From NCBI RefSeq assembly GCF_000004195.4, contig NC_030677.2, positions 99,600,829 through 99,664,828 on the forward strand: a stretch of 64,000 nucleotides of DNA, written 5' to 3'. This stretch comes from Xenopus tropicalis (Eukaryota > Chordata > Amphibia > Anura > Pipidae). Of this stretch, positions 11,450-23,400 are shown piece after piece (position 1 is the first letter of the stretch; every line of letters begins with the position of its first letter). A program made the position numbers and the translations under genes. Under the pieces are notes generated by a model. The model ran no database searches. It saw nothing but the letters and a program-made list of their open reading frames with translations, and had not been told where the DNA came from.

Positions 11450-11697
11450 CCTTGTACGGGTAAATACAGTGGAAACCTATCCAAAAAGCTCAAAATTACA
11501 TGAAGTTCATCTCCCATAAAGTTAATTTTAAACAAATTTTTCTAATTTTAAAAATAAATCCATATTGGTGGCAAAACAATCCTACTGTGTTTATTTAATG
11601 TCTAAATAATTTGTAGCAGATGTATGGAGATCCAAATCATAGAACTCCTTATCTGAAAAAAAGTGTCCCAAGCATTCCATATCCCATATTTTTTTAA
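11450..11697. repeat. degraded copy of the CAGGTATGG-ended MITE
   Basis: It holds ATCCAAAAAGCTC, ATCTCCCATAAA, GCAAAACAATCCTAC and GTTTATTTAATGTC in the same order as the copy at 29237-29515. The ends have decayed. It lies in camk4 intron 1. Confidence 0.6.
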
Positions 11698-11797
11698 AAA
11701 TAAAAATTAGAATAAATTCTGAAATTGCTGGTTGTACCCAATATGATAGTAAAATGAACATAACTGCTTGTTCATACCTTGTTGCACTTACCATTTG

Positions 11798-12178
11798 TTA
11801 AAGGAGAACTAAAAAAAAACCCCACTCAACTGCCCTCCATGAACCTCCTAACCTCTCCCAACCTCTCCCACTATGCACAGTCATTAATAGAAAAGTGCCC
11901 CTATTTGAACAACTGAAATAAACTCACTTGCGATACTCTTTGTGTCTCTTTGCCGACACTGAGCCTGCAGGAGCATGCGCAGTTGGAGCTAGTGCGGAAT
12001 AAACTTTAACTGCACAACTTCTGCAGTCCTTCACAAAGAGGCCTGGAAGTGAATGAAGATGGTACTGGATAGTGAATAGTGACTATATAATGGACTGTGC
12101 TGGGTGGGAGAGGTGAGGGGCCAATGCAGGGCATTTGAGTGGGGCTTTTCTCCCCAGGGGGGTTTAATTCTTCTTTAA
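11798..12178. mobile_element. T2-type MITE, full length
   Basis: The left end is TTAAAGGAGAACTAAA and the right end GGTTTAATTCTTCTTTAA, an inverted pair with TTAA at both edges. It is 381 bp and non-coding, with GCATGCGCAGTTGGAGC in its middle. It lies in camk4 intron 1. Confidence 0.75.
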
Positions 12179-12278
12179 TATACTTTATGTGCTGGGCTTA
12201 TAGCCAGGAAATCAGACCCCCAAAAAAGCCTATCTACAGTATGTGTATGTCTCTCACACTCTATCACTGCTTCTCTGT

Positions 12279-12296
12279 CACACACACACACACACA
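12279..12296. repeat. (CA)9 microsatellite
   Basis: A short perfect CA run just right of the T2-type MITE. Confidence 0.9.
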
Positions 12297-12299
12297 AGT

Positions 12300-13016
12300 T
12301 CCAGCCTGTCATTTTTCTTTTTTTTACACAAACATAGGCTGTGACTGATGGCTTGCCACTCAGCCTGTATTTCCCTTACCTAGATGGTAAAACTTGGCTA
12401 AGGCTGTTACCAATGTTAAAAATTTACCAGTAATGTAGCAATTGATGAAAAATGATTAGAACTGGTAAGATTCATAGACTACATGCATTGTGCTTGATGG
12501 TTTTGTCTTATCCAGCAGTCAAAGGACTGTTGTGAAGAAACTGTTGATCAGATGCTCCGTGACAGATGCAAGAGCAATCCCCAGAGATCCAGCCAGCATT
12601 AGCTCCCTAGGGTTTACTCCAAGAACTAACCCAATGACAATAGGCTACTATGTGAAAACAAACAGTTCTCTGTACTAGTGCATTGTTTATCTATAGAGGC
12701 TTTGTGACAAGTGTATAAAACTGAGCTAAGCAATGACAGCATCAGGCTTTTACCAAGGAAAAAAAGAAAAAAAAAATATAAGCAGATTTATATCAAATGT
12801 GATTGGGCTTGTCATGCAGTAACCAGCATACCAGAGATGTGTTACAGCTGATCTCTTCCTCCCATGCAGGAGTCATTTAGAAAATACTCTGCTTCATTTA
12901 AATGCTAATAGCAAAATTTAGCACCACATCTTGGCTTCTACCAATCTTCTTTTTCAGTTGTTAGCCACAGTGTCCTGTGGTGTCTTAGCTTTTCAGTGAA
13001 ATCATTCATTTCTGCT
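12300..13016. other. camk4 intron 1, no named element
   Basis: Between two MITEs. I see an A-rich run at about 12759 and nothing else I can assign. Confidence 0.4.
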
Positions 13017-13342
13017 TTAAAGGGGACCTGTCACCCTAAGAAATAATTCCAATATCTTTTCTATTGTGTTTGTTAAGCAAAATTAATTTCACATACTATA
13101 TAAATGATATAAAACTTGTTTCCTTGAGTGCTGAATGGAAAGTTTAAGTAATTGTCTGCCCCGCCTCTATGCCTAAGGCATAGAGGCGGGGCACCCAGTA
13201 TATGATTGACAGCTGGGATTTTTAAATGCATTTATAATGGGTTTGAATGTGTTAATATAAAAATGAATTTTGGTTTCATGTTTAATTTGAAAAGGACTTT
13301 TATCATACAGCTTTTTATGTCTGGGTGACAGGTCCACTTTAA
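13017..13342. mobile_element. T2-type MITE with perfect internal hairpin
   Basis: The inverted ends are TTAAAGGGGACCTGTCACCC and GGGTGACAGGTCCACTTTAA, with TTAA at 13017-13020 and 13339-13342. The middle carries a perfect 17-bp hairpin with a 3-nt loop at 13157-13193 (GC-rich arm TGCCCCGCCTCTATGCC). It is 326 bp. It lies in camk4 intron 1, 0.6 kb from exon 1. Confidence 0.85.
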
Positions 13343-13945
13343 ATAACCATTTTCTGCAACCAGTGTTAATTGAGGCTGTTCTAAGTTTAGCTCTGACTTC
13401 AGAAGAAGCAGAATAGGTTTAATCATAAATATACAGGGAACCATTGGTTTTACAATGTGGCAAGTGTAAAAAAATGGAATCCTTTAAAGTAACTGACAGC
13501 TTTAATCATTCTCTGCACAAACATTCTGGGAGTAGTATCTCAACAAGAGTTGGTGGGCTGCAGGTTCAAGCAACATTCATTGTTGTTAATACACAATAAC
13601 CCACTTAACCTATTTCCTGTCTGCCTCTTTGATCTTTCCCTGTCACATGTTGCCATACACGCTATGGCAAACCATAGATCAAACAAAATATTAATAACAT
13701 AAAATCTATAATTCTGGCAGTAAATTTAAAGATCTATAGAATGTAAGAGGTTATTGTAGAGTTATTGTAGATACTAATAACAAGATCTATGCTTGTAGTC
13801 TACTTCCAGTATGGTAGTTTTAGATAATACTGTATAACTTAGCTTTATAGGTACAATTTGTAAAACAAAAATATTTTTTTTAAATCTCAATTTAAACTAG
13901 AAAATATAGATTTTAGAGGGAATCGTTTTCCAAGAGGCTCAGTAC

Positions 13946-14043
13946 CTTCCAAGCTCCTGGCCAATTGTATAGAAGTTCTCCAAGACTGCATCTCGTCGTG
14001 ATCCATCAATACAGTACATTTCTTCTGGTTTGCAAGTTGGCAT
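13946..14043 (-). CDS. camk4: camk4 coding exon 1: start and N-terminus
   Basis: Coding begins at the ATG at 14043 and runs 98 bp to a GTACTG donor. The peptide starts MPTCKPEEMYCIDGSRRDAV and goes on LENFYTIGQELG plus two bases of Arg. IDGSRRDA and QELGR align with the N-terminal edge of CaMKIV. An in-frame TAA lies upstream at 14070-14068, so the start must be at 14043 (A at -3) or at the second Met, at 14019. The N-terminal leader is much shorter than the Ser/Ala-rich one in mammals. The exon/intron border after ELGR is conserved. Confidence 0.88.
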
Positions 14044-14067
14044 TTTTTTTTACCCAATACAAAATGA

Positions 14068-14100
14068 TTATAATTGTGAATACCAGTTCTTTTCAGTCAT
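14068..14100 (-). promoter_or_regulatory. camk4 upstream ORF and possible 5'UTR splice acceptor
   Basis: On the minus strand a run of T followed by TAG ends at 14101, directly before an ATG at 14100. This would serve as a 3' splice site for a 5'UTR intron. The ATG opens a 10-codon upstream ORF that stops at 14068, in the same frame as the main start 57 nt further on. If this is in the mRNA it could lower translation of the kinase. No donor could be assigned, so the splice site remains a guess. Confidence 0.3.
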
Positions 14101-14112
14101 CTAAAAAAATAA

Positions 14113-14949
14113 TAGGTTTGCAATTAGATTACTTAAATTTCTCTTGTTCACGTATTCCCATTTGGTGTCATTTGTAACCTTATATTGTTTTTATATATTG
14201 CATCATCTATTTTCTTTTCTCTGTAGTTTTACTACACACGCAGTGCTAAAGTTAGAGATTGCACATTTAATCCTGAACACTTCATTTAAAGTTTAAATTT
14301 CAGTGTGTTCACTTGTTCCACAACCGGTAGTTCTGGGCTGTCTACTTCACTATAAAGTACTTCTATTATGTTTGCTTTAAAATCAAGTGTGTGACAAACT
14401 ACTTAGGAAACGTAGAAAGAAAAGACAAAATATATAAATAAAACTAAAGAGCCTTCCTACACATTTAAATATAAAGTATTTTTGCACTTGTAAAAAGTGT
14501 GTTTTCTTCTAAAGCTGCAATTGTTTTTACAAAAATAGCTAATTATGCATATATTAGCAATTAAGGGCAATTGACCTCACTGTGTGCCCTATTCTAGCTT
14601 TGATTGCAAAGCTGTTCCTGTCTTAAGATACTAATGACATGCTGCAGCTATTGTTTATGCCTTTAGTAATATAAAACTTGCAGTACTTACATAATGCATT
14701 TGTCTACCAGTTTTCCATCTTGCTTAAATGCAGCTCAGGTACAGGACAACTTATATCCCTTCCTCGCTTCTGTACATTCTTTATTCCTTATTCGCTGCAA
14801 GAAGGAGATTCTTCTTTCAATGCAAATATTCAAGAGAGAAATTCCTGTTGCAAATGATTTCTTTTAAAATCCAGCTGATTTTTTCAAACCCACTTGTCAC
14901 AGGGATACTGATTTTTTTTTTTTGTTGCCTTCTGTACCAGATCAGTTCC
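14113..14949. other. camk4 5' leader or upstream flank, no clear element
   Basis: AT-rich, apparently single-copy DNA between the first coding exon and the promoter candidate. It may be 5'UTR or a 5'UTR intron. I see no coding exon or repeat I can name. Confidence 0.4.
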
Positions 14950-15110
14950 ATCCCATTACACACCCAACTCTGCCCCCTCCCTCTGCCAATGACACTGATT
15001 GGGAGACTGAATTTATAAGCTCTAGCTCCCTCCAGTGTATCTAACTGGCAAGCTGTGTGCAGTCTAGCAGTTTCCCCTGCAGGTGCGACCCCCTATTCCG
15101 TCAGCATCTG
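14950..15110 (-). promoter_or_regulatory. candidate camk4 core promoter
   Basis: Read on the minus strand there is a TTATAAATT box (TATAAA at 15017-15012). Upstream of it lie an E-box CACCTG near 15080 and a TGACG half CRE near 15099. Downstream is a CCAATCAG at about 15003-14996 and a G-rich GGGAGGGGGCAG stretch. The first coding exon begins 0.94 kb downstream, which would imply a long 5'UTR or a 5'UTR intron. There is no CpG island. The placement of CCAAT downstream of TATA is not standard, so this is only a candidate. Confidence 0.28.
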
Positions 15111-15119
15111 ACCTTCTGC

Positions 15120-16074
15120 TGCAAGAGCAGGGCACTCTGTAAGGATGATCAGGTGCATTTAGTGTGTTGCTTGGCTCTAAACAGCCCTCTTAGCGCTTAA
15201 TGCTCTAATAATTGATTTAAGCATGTTGCAGAGAATGAGATTTACTATATCTCATTTTCATTGCGGCAAAATAGATAGTAATAATCACTAAACTTGCAGA
15301 AAACTTTTCTCTGAAAGTCATGTAAATTACATTACAGTGGAAATATTTTAAATGATTAAAAGTGCAGAACACGATTAAAACCAATATAAAGATTGATAAC
15401 AAAAACAACTTACATTTGATGTCATTTTAAGTCATGTATGGATAACTGCATTGCACAATCCATCTTAGTGCTCTTACATGTGCGAGTTTTTCGTTTGTTG
15501 AAAACACAGGTTTAAGCTAATTGATTCCATTATATCTACCTGTTGTATTCATGAGTGTTCAGAGTTGTGTTTTACTACAATCAGTTTTCATTGTGTTTTT
15601 AGACGTGACATACTTCATTTTTTTGCAACATACTTTATTTTTTTGCACTTGATGAGCATTCATGGATAGACAATAGAAAATAATAGTTGCATTTGGAAGT
15701 AACAAAAAAATGCACTTATATAAACATTCAAATACAGCTGCAATATATAAACACACAAATGCAACATTTGTGTTTTTGCCATGCCTCTGTAGAGACATAA
15801 AAATGCCCTTTTTTAAGACACAATAAGTGGTCCATATTAGGGCAGAATCATTTGTGTCCACATTAGTCACATGCAATCCTTTCATAATTGTTAAGTAGAA
15901 CATTAGATGGTTAGACTGCATAAAATACATATACTGAATTTGAAATTATATTCTTTTAAAATAGCCACTTGCATGTTACCTTGCCTGATAGCTTCAGTAT
16001 TCCAAAAATGCTTCTGTTTGTGATGCACAGTGTTTCATACCTTGGTGTCTCCAGTAAAATTTGCTTGAAATATT
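15120..16074. other. camk4 5' flank, no named element
   Basis: AT-rich single-copy-like DNA. The 123-codon minus ORF at 15559-15930 is Cys/Tyr/Phe rich with no recognisable domain and I do not treat it as a gene. Confidence 0.4.
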
Positions 16075-16640
16075 GGTCAGTGCCCTAACTCTATCGGCCT
16101 TACAAGGTGAAGGTAAGGGTATAAAGGAGTATTCTGGTTGCTCAGAACAACAAAACTAAATGCTGTCCAGATAGTTACAGACTGGCCACTAAAGAGCATA
16201 TCTATTGCAGCACTCCCTACTTCACAGAAAACAAACAATTCTGTTCATAAGTGAAAGATCATGTAGTAGAAAGTAATGATGCCCCAGTTCAGAAAGGGAT
16301 CTCAGGCTAGTAGCTTCTCCCTGAGGTTTCCACTGGTGGGGATCTGGACCACTAAAGATTACTTGAAACTTGCAAAGCTACCTGAAACTTGAAAGCTGCC
16401 TGGTCCATCTCCATAGTGGTCCCATTGTTTTCCCTATGAATGATCATTTTAACTGATATACCTCTATGACAACACTGTACTGTGTGAGTACTACCTCTGA
16501 GTGTTAAATAAACCTGTGCCTATATGAACCTCTGGTGTTCATTATCCTGATTTTTTGCAGCGAGAGAGGTGTCATTTAACACTTCCACTCCCTTCCTCCA
16601 CTCACACTAATGCAAGGTCCCATCTTAGAGAAGGGGCCAT
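16075..16640 (+). mobile_element. possible LTR fragment
   Basis: There is an AATAAA (near 16507) followed by CCTGTGCCTATATGAACCTC and TGGTGTTCATTATCC. The downstream part echoes the R/U5-like region of the solo LTR at 9412-10230 (AATAAACC..., GAACCTCTGG). Exact ends and a target duplication could not be found. Confidence 0.4.
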
Positions 16641-16699
16641 AATGTAACAGTGCTGTACCCCTAAGCTAGCTTAAACTTTTTGGACCATAAAAGGGTTAC

Positions 16700-18110
16700 A
16701 TTTCAAACTAAAGAGAGGTTTGAGTGAAGTTGTTTTAATAAAAGGTGATTTAATAAAAGGAATATTTTTTATAGTGAGATGTGATGTTTATTATCTTAAA
16801 TAGGGTGTAAATCAGTGCGTTAGATATGTTTTATGCCTTTTTAAATATGCCTGCAAATCTTGATACGTATAAAGTGATGAACACTGTGTGCACAATAAAG
16901 AAATAATGTAGGATTTTTACTTAATGCATTTAAAGAGTTGCATTTAGTTGCATTTAAAATGTTCTTATATTGTACTGGTCACTTAATCCCACCAGTAATC
17001 GTATTTTCTAGATGATAGTGGTGAACTTGAAAGAAGCATTTGCTTTCTTTTTGTGCTTTCCTTGAGATTTGCCATATAAGTGAGAAATCAAGCCAATGAA
17101 ATAATGTGTAGGGAAGGACGACATGCAGCTGTGAGAATTGCTATATCTGGTGAGCTGAAAATAGGACCATTTAGCCTGCAGGGAGAGATTAAACTGTAGA
17201 ACTGCTTCTAGACTGGATCTCTTTATCATTGCACATCCTAATAAAATAGGGCACAGCAAGAAAAGCTTTTGTTTTCTGGCCTCATTTTCAGAGCAATGCA
17301 GAGAAACTGTTTTATTGCTCAATCTGTCAGGGGGTTTATACACGCATATATAGATGGGTTTGTGTTTGTTTCTGATTGTTTACGTTGTGTGGATGATCTG
17401 GAATTATGAGAAATAAGATGGTTCACCCATGTTTTCCTGTGAACCTTACCATGTTTCTGTTAATTCAGATGCAGACATGTTAAAAAGGGCAAAGACAGGC
17501 AAAATCTTGTTGGCACTTAAGAATACTTTATAATGATAATGACAATATAATATATAAGGGTGCAGAGAACCATACAATTGTCTGTTTACTAGGTTTGGAG
17601 ACTATTTCCAATAAAGACATGACACGAATGGGTTTGGTGTGCTGCTCCTTTTCATTAATGTATATTTTGTTTTGTCAGGTGAAGTCATAAGTTGAATATC
17701 ACACGTGGCTATTTGTTGTAAATATTATGGTGTAAATGCTTATGGTACAGTTACATGAATCCAACAAAGATATTAGAGTTAGTGAATTGTGAGTTGTCTT
17801 GTGGGTATTAGTAGATGGTAGAACTACTTGTGAAGACCAACACCTGCTCTTCCACTCCTAAGATGCTAAAAAACTAGGTGTTATTTTAGCTGTACATTGG
17901 CAGTTCCATGTGTGTTGCATATATAAATAATCTCTATAGTGTAATTCAAACCGTACCTTTTATTTTTTTTGTCTCTAACTGTATTTAAGTAATTGGTAAT
18001 GGTGAGTGGATGACAGTTTCTGTCGCTAGCAATAGGCAAATCGGTCCCATTTCACTTTACCAAACGTAAACCACTGAAAAGGCCATGCAGGGTTCAAGTC
18101 CCGATAGTTC
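16700..18110. other. intergenic, no named element
   Basis: I see direct repeats of TTAATAAAAGG (16735-16765) and TTGCATTTA (about 16935) but no gene or mobile-element family. Confidence 0.4.
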
Positions 18111-18114
18111 CTTA

Positions 18115-18260
18115 CAGGTGGTGACTTTTTCAAAGTCATGGGGCTTTTTTATATAATACATTGGAGTCTATGGGGTTTTTCGCAAATCATATTGAAGTCA
18201 AAGGGCGTATTTTGTGGCGACTTTTTCAAAGCCACACAACTTTTTTGTAGAATACTTTGG
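18115..18260. repeat. short internally repeated segment
   Basis: GACTTTTTCAAAG(T/C)CA occurs twice, about 98 bp apart (18122 and 18220), with TTGAAGTCAA and TTGGAGTCTA between them. It looks like part of a MITE of the thymidine-rich class but the ends are unclear. Confidence 0.35.
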
Positions 18261-18681
18261 GCAATCTATAAATGTTTCTCCATGTATAGTAGACTTCTGT
18301 TGGAGATCATTTTACGTTTATGACCTTGACCTGTAGTATCTTGTACTACCTGTCTGTCCCTAATTTTAATCACAGTCTAAGATGAAGGACCTAGAAATGG
18401 GAAGCACTAGAAATTGTGCAGTTTACAAATATTACTGTGCAAAGTGATAAAAAATGTTTTAATGTTTAAATCAGAAATGGTGGGACCTACTCAGTACTTC
18501 ACTGTTTTATGTGTTATAGGAAGACTTTATTCTTGTTTGCTATAATAGGTATAGCATTAAAGTTAAGCAGCATGCAACATATATATATTGTATGTATTTT
18601 CACTAATTCTGTGGAGAAATTTTTCCCAGAATGCTCTATGAGTCAAAGCATAGTGCTTTTGACTATAATTATACCTTTGTT

Positions 18682-18895
18682 TAAAGGGGTGGTTCACCTT
18701 TATGTTAACTTTTAGTATGTAACTCTAAACAACTTTTCAATTGGCCTTCATGGTTTGTTTGTTTTTTTATAGTTTTTGGACTATTTGCTTTCTCCTTCTG
18801 ACTCTTCCCAGCTCACCCAAATGGGGGCCACTGTCCTGTTCTTAAAAATAAATGCTCTTTAAGGCTACGAATGCATTGTTATTGCTATGTCGAAA
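18682..18895. mobile_element. T2-type MITE, 5' half
   Basis: It starts TTTAAAGGGGTGGTTCACC and goes through AAGTTAACTTTTAGTATG-like sequence, CTTTTCAATTGGCCTTCAT and CCTTCTGACTCTTCCCAGC. These words are those of a very common Xenopus MITE. The right inverted end is missing. Confidence 0.65.
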
Positions 18896-18963
18896 AAGCC
18901 AGGTCATGGTTTGGTCTGATTAGTCATCTCCTGTGATAAGGGGGTGGGGTTTGGAATGAGCTC

Positions 18964-19235
18964 TTAAGGTGGCCATACACTGTACAGATCGTCTCCTAAT
19001 ATGCCCACCTAGGATGAGCAATATTGGGCTAATTTGATCATTTGGCCCTAGGACCAAACGTTTGAATTAAACAGTGGGTATGTAGGCTGTTAAACTGAGG
19101 ACTGCATTAATGAGCCAATGCGGTCACTAATCTGAGGTCAAATTTAAACCTGCCCGATTTAGATCTGGCCAATTTTTGGCCACAATATTGTTACTTCTGC
19201 TACTTGACTGATTGACTGTATGCACAAAACAGGTA
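18964..19235. mobile_element. older, truncated copy of the TTAAGGTGGCC MITE
   Basis: It begins TTAAGGTGGCCATACACTG and shares TTTGGCCCTAGGACCAAACG, GAGCCAATGCGGTC and GATCTGGCCAATTTTTGGCC with the intact copy at 57791-58179. The right end is lost. Confidence 0.7.
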
Positions 19236-19239
19236 GTGG

Positions 19240-20320
19240 AAGCAGTCATCTTGTTTGCTTCGGTTTGGTAGTTGTGCATACATAAGATGCATAGTTTAGG
19301 TCTGGCACACAGCACTCAGTGTTTATGTTTAGGGTAACATTTGCTATTAGAGAAAAACATTTTTAATATGTCTCTCTTAGTATATTACTTTGATTTAGTA
19401 TTCAAATCTGCAAATAAATACTTGTTTACTGTAAATAAATACTTGTTTACATTGCAGACTTCTAGTAGAAACAGATTTTTAAAAAATAAATATCTATGTG
19501 TATGAATTTCTAAGAGGCGCACCATGGTGCAGAACAAGACACTGTGATCATTAAATGTAATAAAACAGTCAATGGAACATGCCATTGACTTGTGGCACCT
19601 GACACTTATTATTGGTTCATCTCCCCCTTAGGAGACATTAACAATGTGTCAAGATAAACTGTGACATGAACCAAGGTCAGCTCTGCTTCCATTAATTGAT
19701 TTTGATTGAATACATACCAGTGTATAAAATGCTTTCCAAGAAAAATTATTAAATCTGACTTCATCATCAGAAAAAAATTGCTGCCCAAGACATCTTGCTT
19801 ACTTTATATGACAGGAGAACCACATTTTAGTAAATCTTATGTGACACGCTAGTCTAATTGCTCTAGAAAGAATAGTTCTTTTTAATCTGTCTGTAGAGAA
19901 GTGATTGTCAGTAGTTCGTATGATAATTCCGTTTAGATTGTAATGTTTTTCATATAAATATATAGATATTGTTTGGTCAGGGAGGAGAATATAGTATAAA
20001 CTCCTCTTTATTTATTTCAGTGCCTTTCCTGTCCCATTTTAGGTGAGTTAAAGATGTCCAAAAAGTTGGCCAGTGGGCACCAGAACTGTGTTGATGCACT
20101 GACTTTATACTGGCCAGACTTTTGTTGGTTTTGCTGTGATAACACAAAACAGAAAAGACACATTCACATGACAGCTAAACTTTTATATAATTACATTTAC
20201 TGTTCTAGATGAGTTTATAGATATCAAAAAGGAAAAAAAAACGCAAGAAGTCTATTGTTTACTTGAAAGATAGTAATCAGACCAGTTCCAGAAAAAGGCA
20301 AATGTAGATTTGTAGGTCAA
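19240..20320. other. intergenic, no named element
   Basis: A tandem pair AAATAAATACTTGTTTAC occurs at 19412-19451. No gene is seen. Confidence 0.4.
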
Positions 20321-20321
20321 C

Positions 20322-20474
20322 TAGGGATGCACCTAAACCAGGATTCGGCCAAGATTCGCCCTTTATCAGCACGATTCAGCCAAATCCATGCCTGTGGCCG
20401 AACTGATTCGGCCAAATCTTTCATGAAAGATTCGGGATTCGGCCAAATCCCAAATTTAGATTCAGTGCATCCCC
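20322..20474. mobile_element. short MITE, TAGGGATGCAC ends
   Basis: The element starts TAGGGATGCACCTAAACC and ends GATTCAGTGCATCCCCA, an inverted pair. The body repeats GATTCGGCCAA several times in both directions. The ends resemble hAT-type MITEs, but the 8-bp duplication is not clear here. Confidence 0.7.
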
Positions 20475-20479
20475 AACTT

Positions 20480-23400
20480 AAACACTGCTTGTGATCGCAG
20501 TTCTTTTCAATTTCTTCCTCCTTTAAACTTCACTTTAAATTGCATTTAATATAAACATTCTTTAATGTATCCAGCTTTTTCTAAACAGTGTATATCAATC
20601 ATGGGATCATCCAATAGTGTTTTTAAAAGGCCAAAAACATATTACCTACAGTTGATTTTTTTGCAACAGTTAACATACCACATGTTAAAGGTTGTAGATT
20701 TACAGACTTATTTACTGTGTAGGCAATCCCCTTATTCACTCCTGCCCTATTATTTCTCTCAACTGTTCCCTATCATGGCAATCTACCCTACTGTTGACAT
20801 GCAATTCATTCAGATGTATTTTAGGATGATAGAGGGGTAGTCATTCAGCAGGAAATAGACTTTCCTAAAGCAAGAATCTAAATGCAGTGTGTTTGATCCC
20901 TACACTGGCACCCTGTTGTTGCTCTCCACATCTTCCCACAAGAATGTCTTGTTTAAAAGATTACAAAGATTACAAAAGAATTGCTAGTGTATTCCATTGT
21001 TATATGCCTTGAAGCTCTATTTTGTTTAAGACATTTGATTGTAAAGCATAATGAAGCCAAATCATTAAACACACCACTGTCCATACTGCAGAAAAACCAT
21101 ACTTTTATATACTTTATGGATTGTGCATAAATTTGCATTGTAGTTTTAATCTTGCCATCATGATCCCATACGTCTGCCTGCAATGATCTGCCATGTTGAA
21201 AAATGGTGGATAAATGAGTGACCTTCACCCAAAACACACAAATACACTGGTGATTATACAAATGAATTCAATGCATAGAAAATCAATAATTCTTGTTGAA
21301 TGTTTGTCCGTATAATTGGGGCTATTCCTTAAGGCAATTATTCCCTATTTCTACATTTACAGCAGTTTTGCTTAAACAGTGTTTCCGTGTCACAAAAATC
21401 TCTCATGGGTTTTTACTTCAAGAACCAGCAAATATCTGCTTGGTAGTTTTTTACAGGAATGTGTAACAAGCATCAATACTGTCAGGCAGAAGGGCTGTCT
21501 TGCTTGATTGCAAAACACTTAAAAGCAAGGATTTATAGAATTACTTATGATGTTTATATTCCTTAGAATCATATAGTGATCTCAAAATAAAACATAATTA
21601 AATTCATTTCAGTGGAGAAGACACATAACAGAGTAATGGCAGACAGACGTTTATTCCCCCTCAAAAATATTTTTGACTTTTACAAAATTTCTAAATGTGT
21701 ACAAGTAGTCTAGTTGTGTTCCTTAGAGGAACTGTCATTTTGAATATTCTGTGTCATACTCAAAGATGTAGGTCTGATTAGCAAAGCACGTTGGCAGGCG
21801 CGAAATTAATAATTGCATGCATTGTTCCCAAGCACGACAGCCGCCCTCACTAGGGGCACTGATGCTGGCATCTCTGCTCCCGGCCAGATGACAACTTCTC
21901 ATATATGACAACCTGCAGCCATCTGGACTGAAGCGGGTACAGTGTGTATGCAGGCTGGCATATCGTACAATTACTCTCACTAAATACCACATATTAAATG
22001 CCATCTGCTTTGGCATTGAGAGGTTGTAGAAAATAGTGAGGAAGTGGTCTTTCATGGGTCTGGTAATTTAGTGTTTACTGTTGGGCACAACTGTGTATTA
22101 TTTGAAAACTCAGTTGACAGACTGTGTTTGGCATAGAAAAGGTAAAAGTTCAAGCAGCAAATGTATGTATGCAGGAATATAAATGAGACACACAATGCTT
22201 TCATTTGTGATTGGTGCTTCTGAATCAAAGCCTGTAATTTTATAATTAGAATTGTATTCCTGGTGCGGTCCATTTTTTTTTCACTTGCTACTAATGGAAA
22301 ATTATTTGACTGGTGTACTATAAGCTATTGTCATACACACCTACCGGGTTGTGTTCTGTAGGTAACAAGGTTCTGTTACCCCTTACAGTATGACTGAATT
22401 TACATTCTCATACTGTATTGCAGTCCTTAGAGCACTATACAATCCCAGTTTTTCTGTATCAGTATAATAAATTGGTCTTTTGCTTGGAGGCTACAATAGG
22501 GCAATAATGAACAATTCTGTAATCTGCTGAACTGTGGGTTAAAAAACATGATGACTTTTGTCCAGAATTCCACTTTGCCACTGCACTTGATGTGTGTGCT
22601 GTTAAACAATTAGTAAGCACTGGATTACGCACTTGCACACTACTCATTAACTAAGCAAGTACGAAGTGTAAAGCAAACATTGAATTTGGCATTAATAAAT
22701 ACTCACAATGAAGCTTTTTCCCCAGAATTCCAAAGTAATTACAGGTGCTATCTGACCTTTTTATAATGTACTGTCTCTGTTGGGCTCATGTACTAATATT
22801 GCACCAGTGTATTTACCTATCTCAACATCTTTGCTTTCATTTTCTAACTTGTTGTAGTAAAAGAATGAATTGCTGATTGACAGAGATAACAATTTAGCAC
22901 TTAGGTTAGTATATCTGTTCAGAAGAAAAAAAAAAAACTATAAACATGGCAAAATTGTTGCTTTAAGTTTTTGTCTCACTGGGGCTTTAGCACATATCCA
23001 TTTTTATTTTCTAGTAGTCAGTGATTTTGAAAATGAAAGAATTAGAGCCAATCTGTAGTCAAGCAGATATAGAAACATCACTAGATCAGAACAAGTAGCT
23101 CTGACCAACTGCAAAGTCTAGCACTAACAGCAATAAAATATGAAGATGTACTGCAAAATGGAATCCAAACAATGTTTTTAAATGGCTCTGTATTCTCTAT
23201 GAGTGACATTGCCTTATGAGTACATACACGAGGATTAGATGTGAATGTAAAAAACAAAACCTAGCCTCCTTGCTATACTAGTAGTTTTCTCCCTTACCAC
23301 GGGGTGTCACTGTTGTAATGTGTAAGGGTTTCTATATTTTATTTATATATAATTTAAACTGCTTTAATTTTACCAACCAGTTATTTGAGCTGGAGTAGTT

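Noticed and set aside
15559..15930. Minus-strand ORF of 123 codons upstream of camk4
   Set aside because: AT-rich, Cys/Tyr/Phe-rich, no motif; it is not joined in frame to camk4 exon 1.
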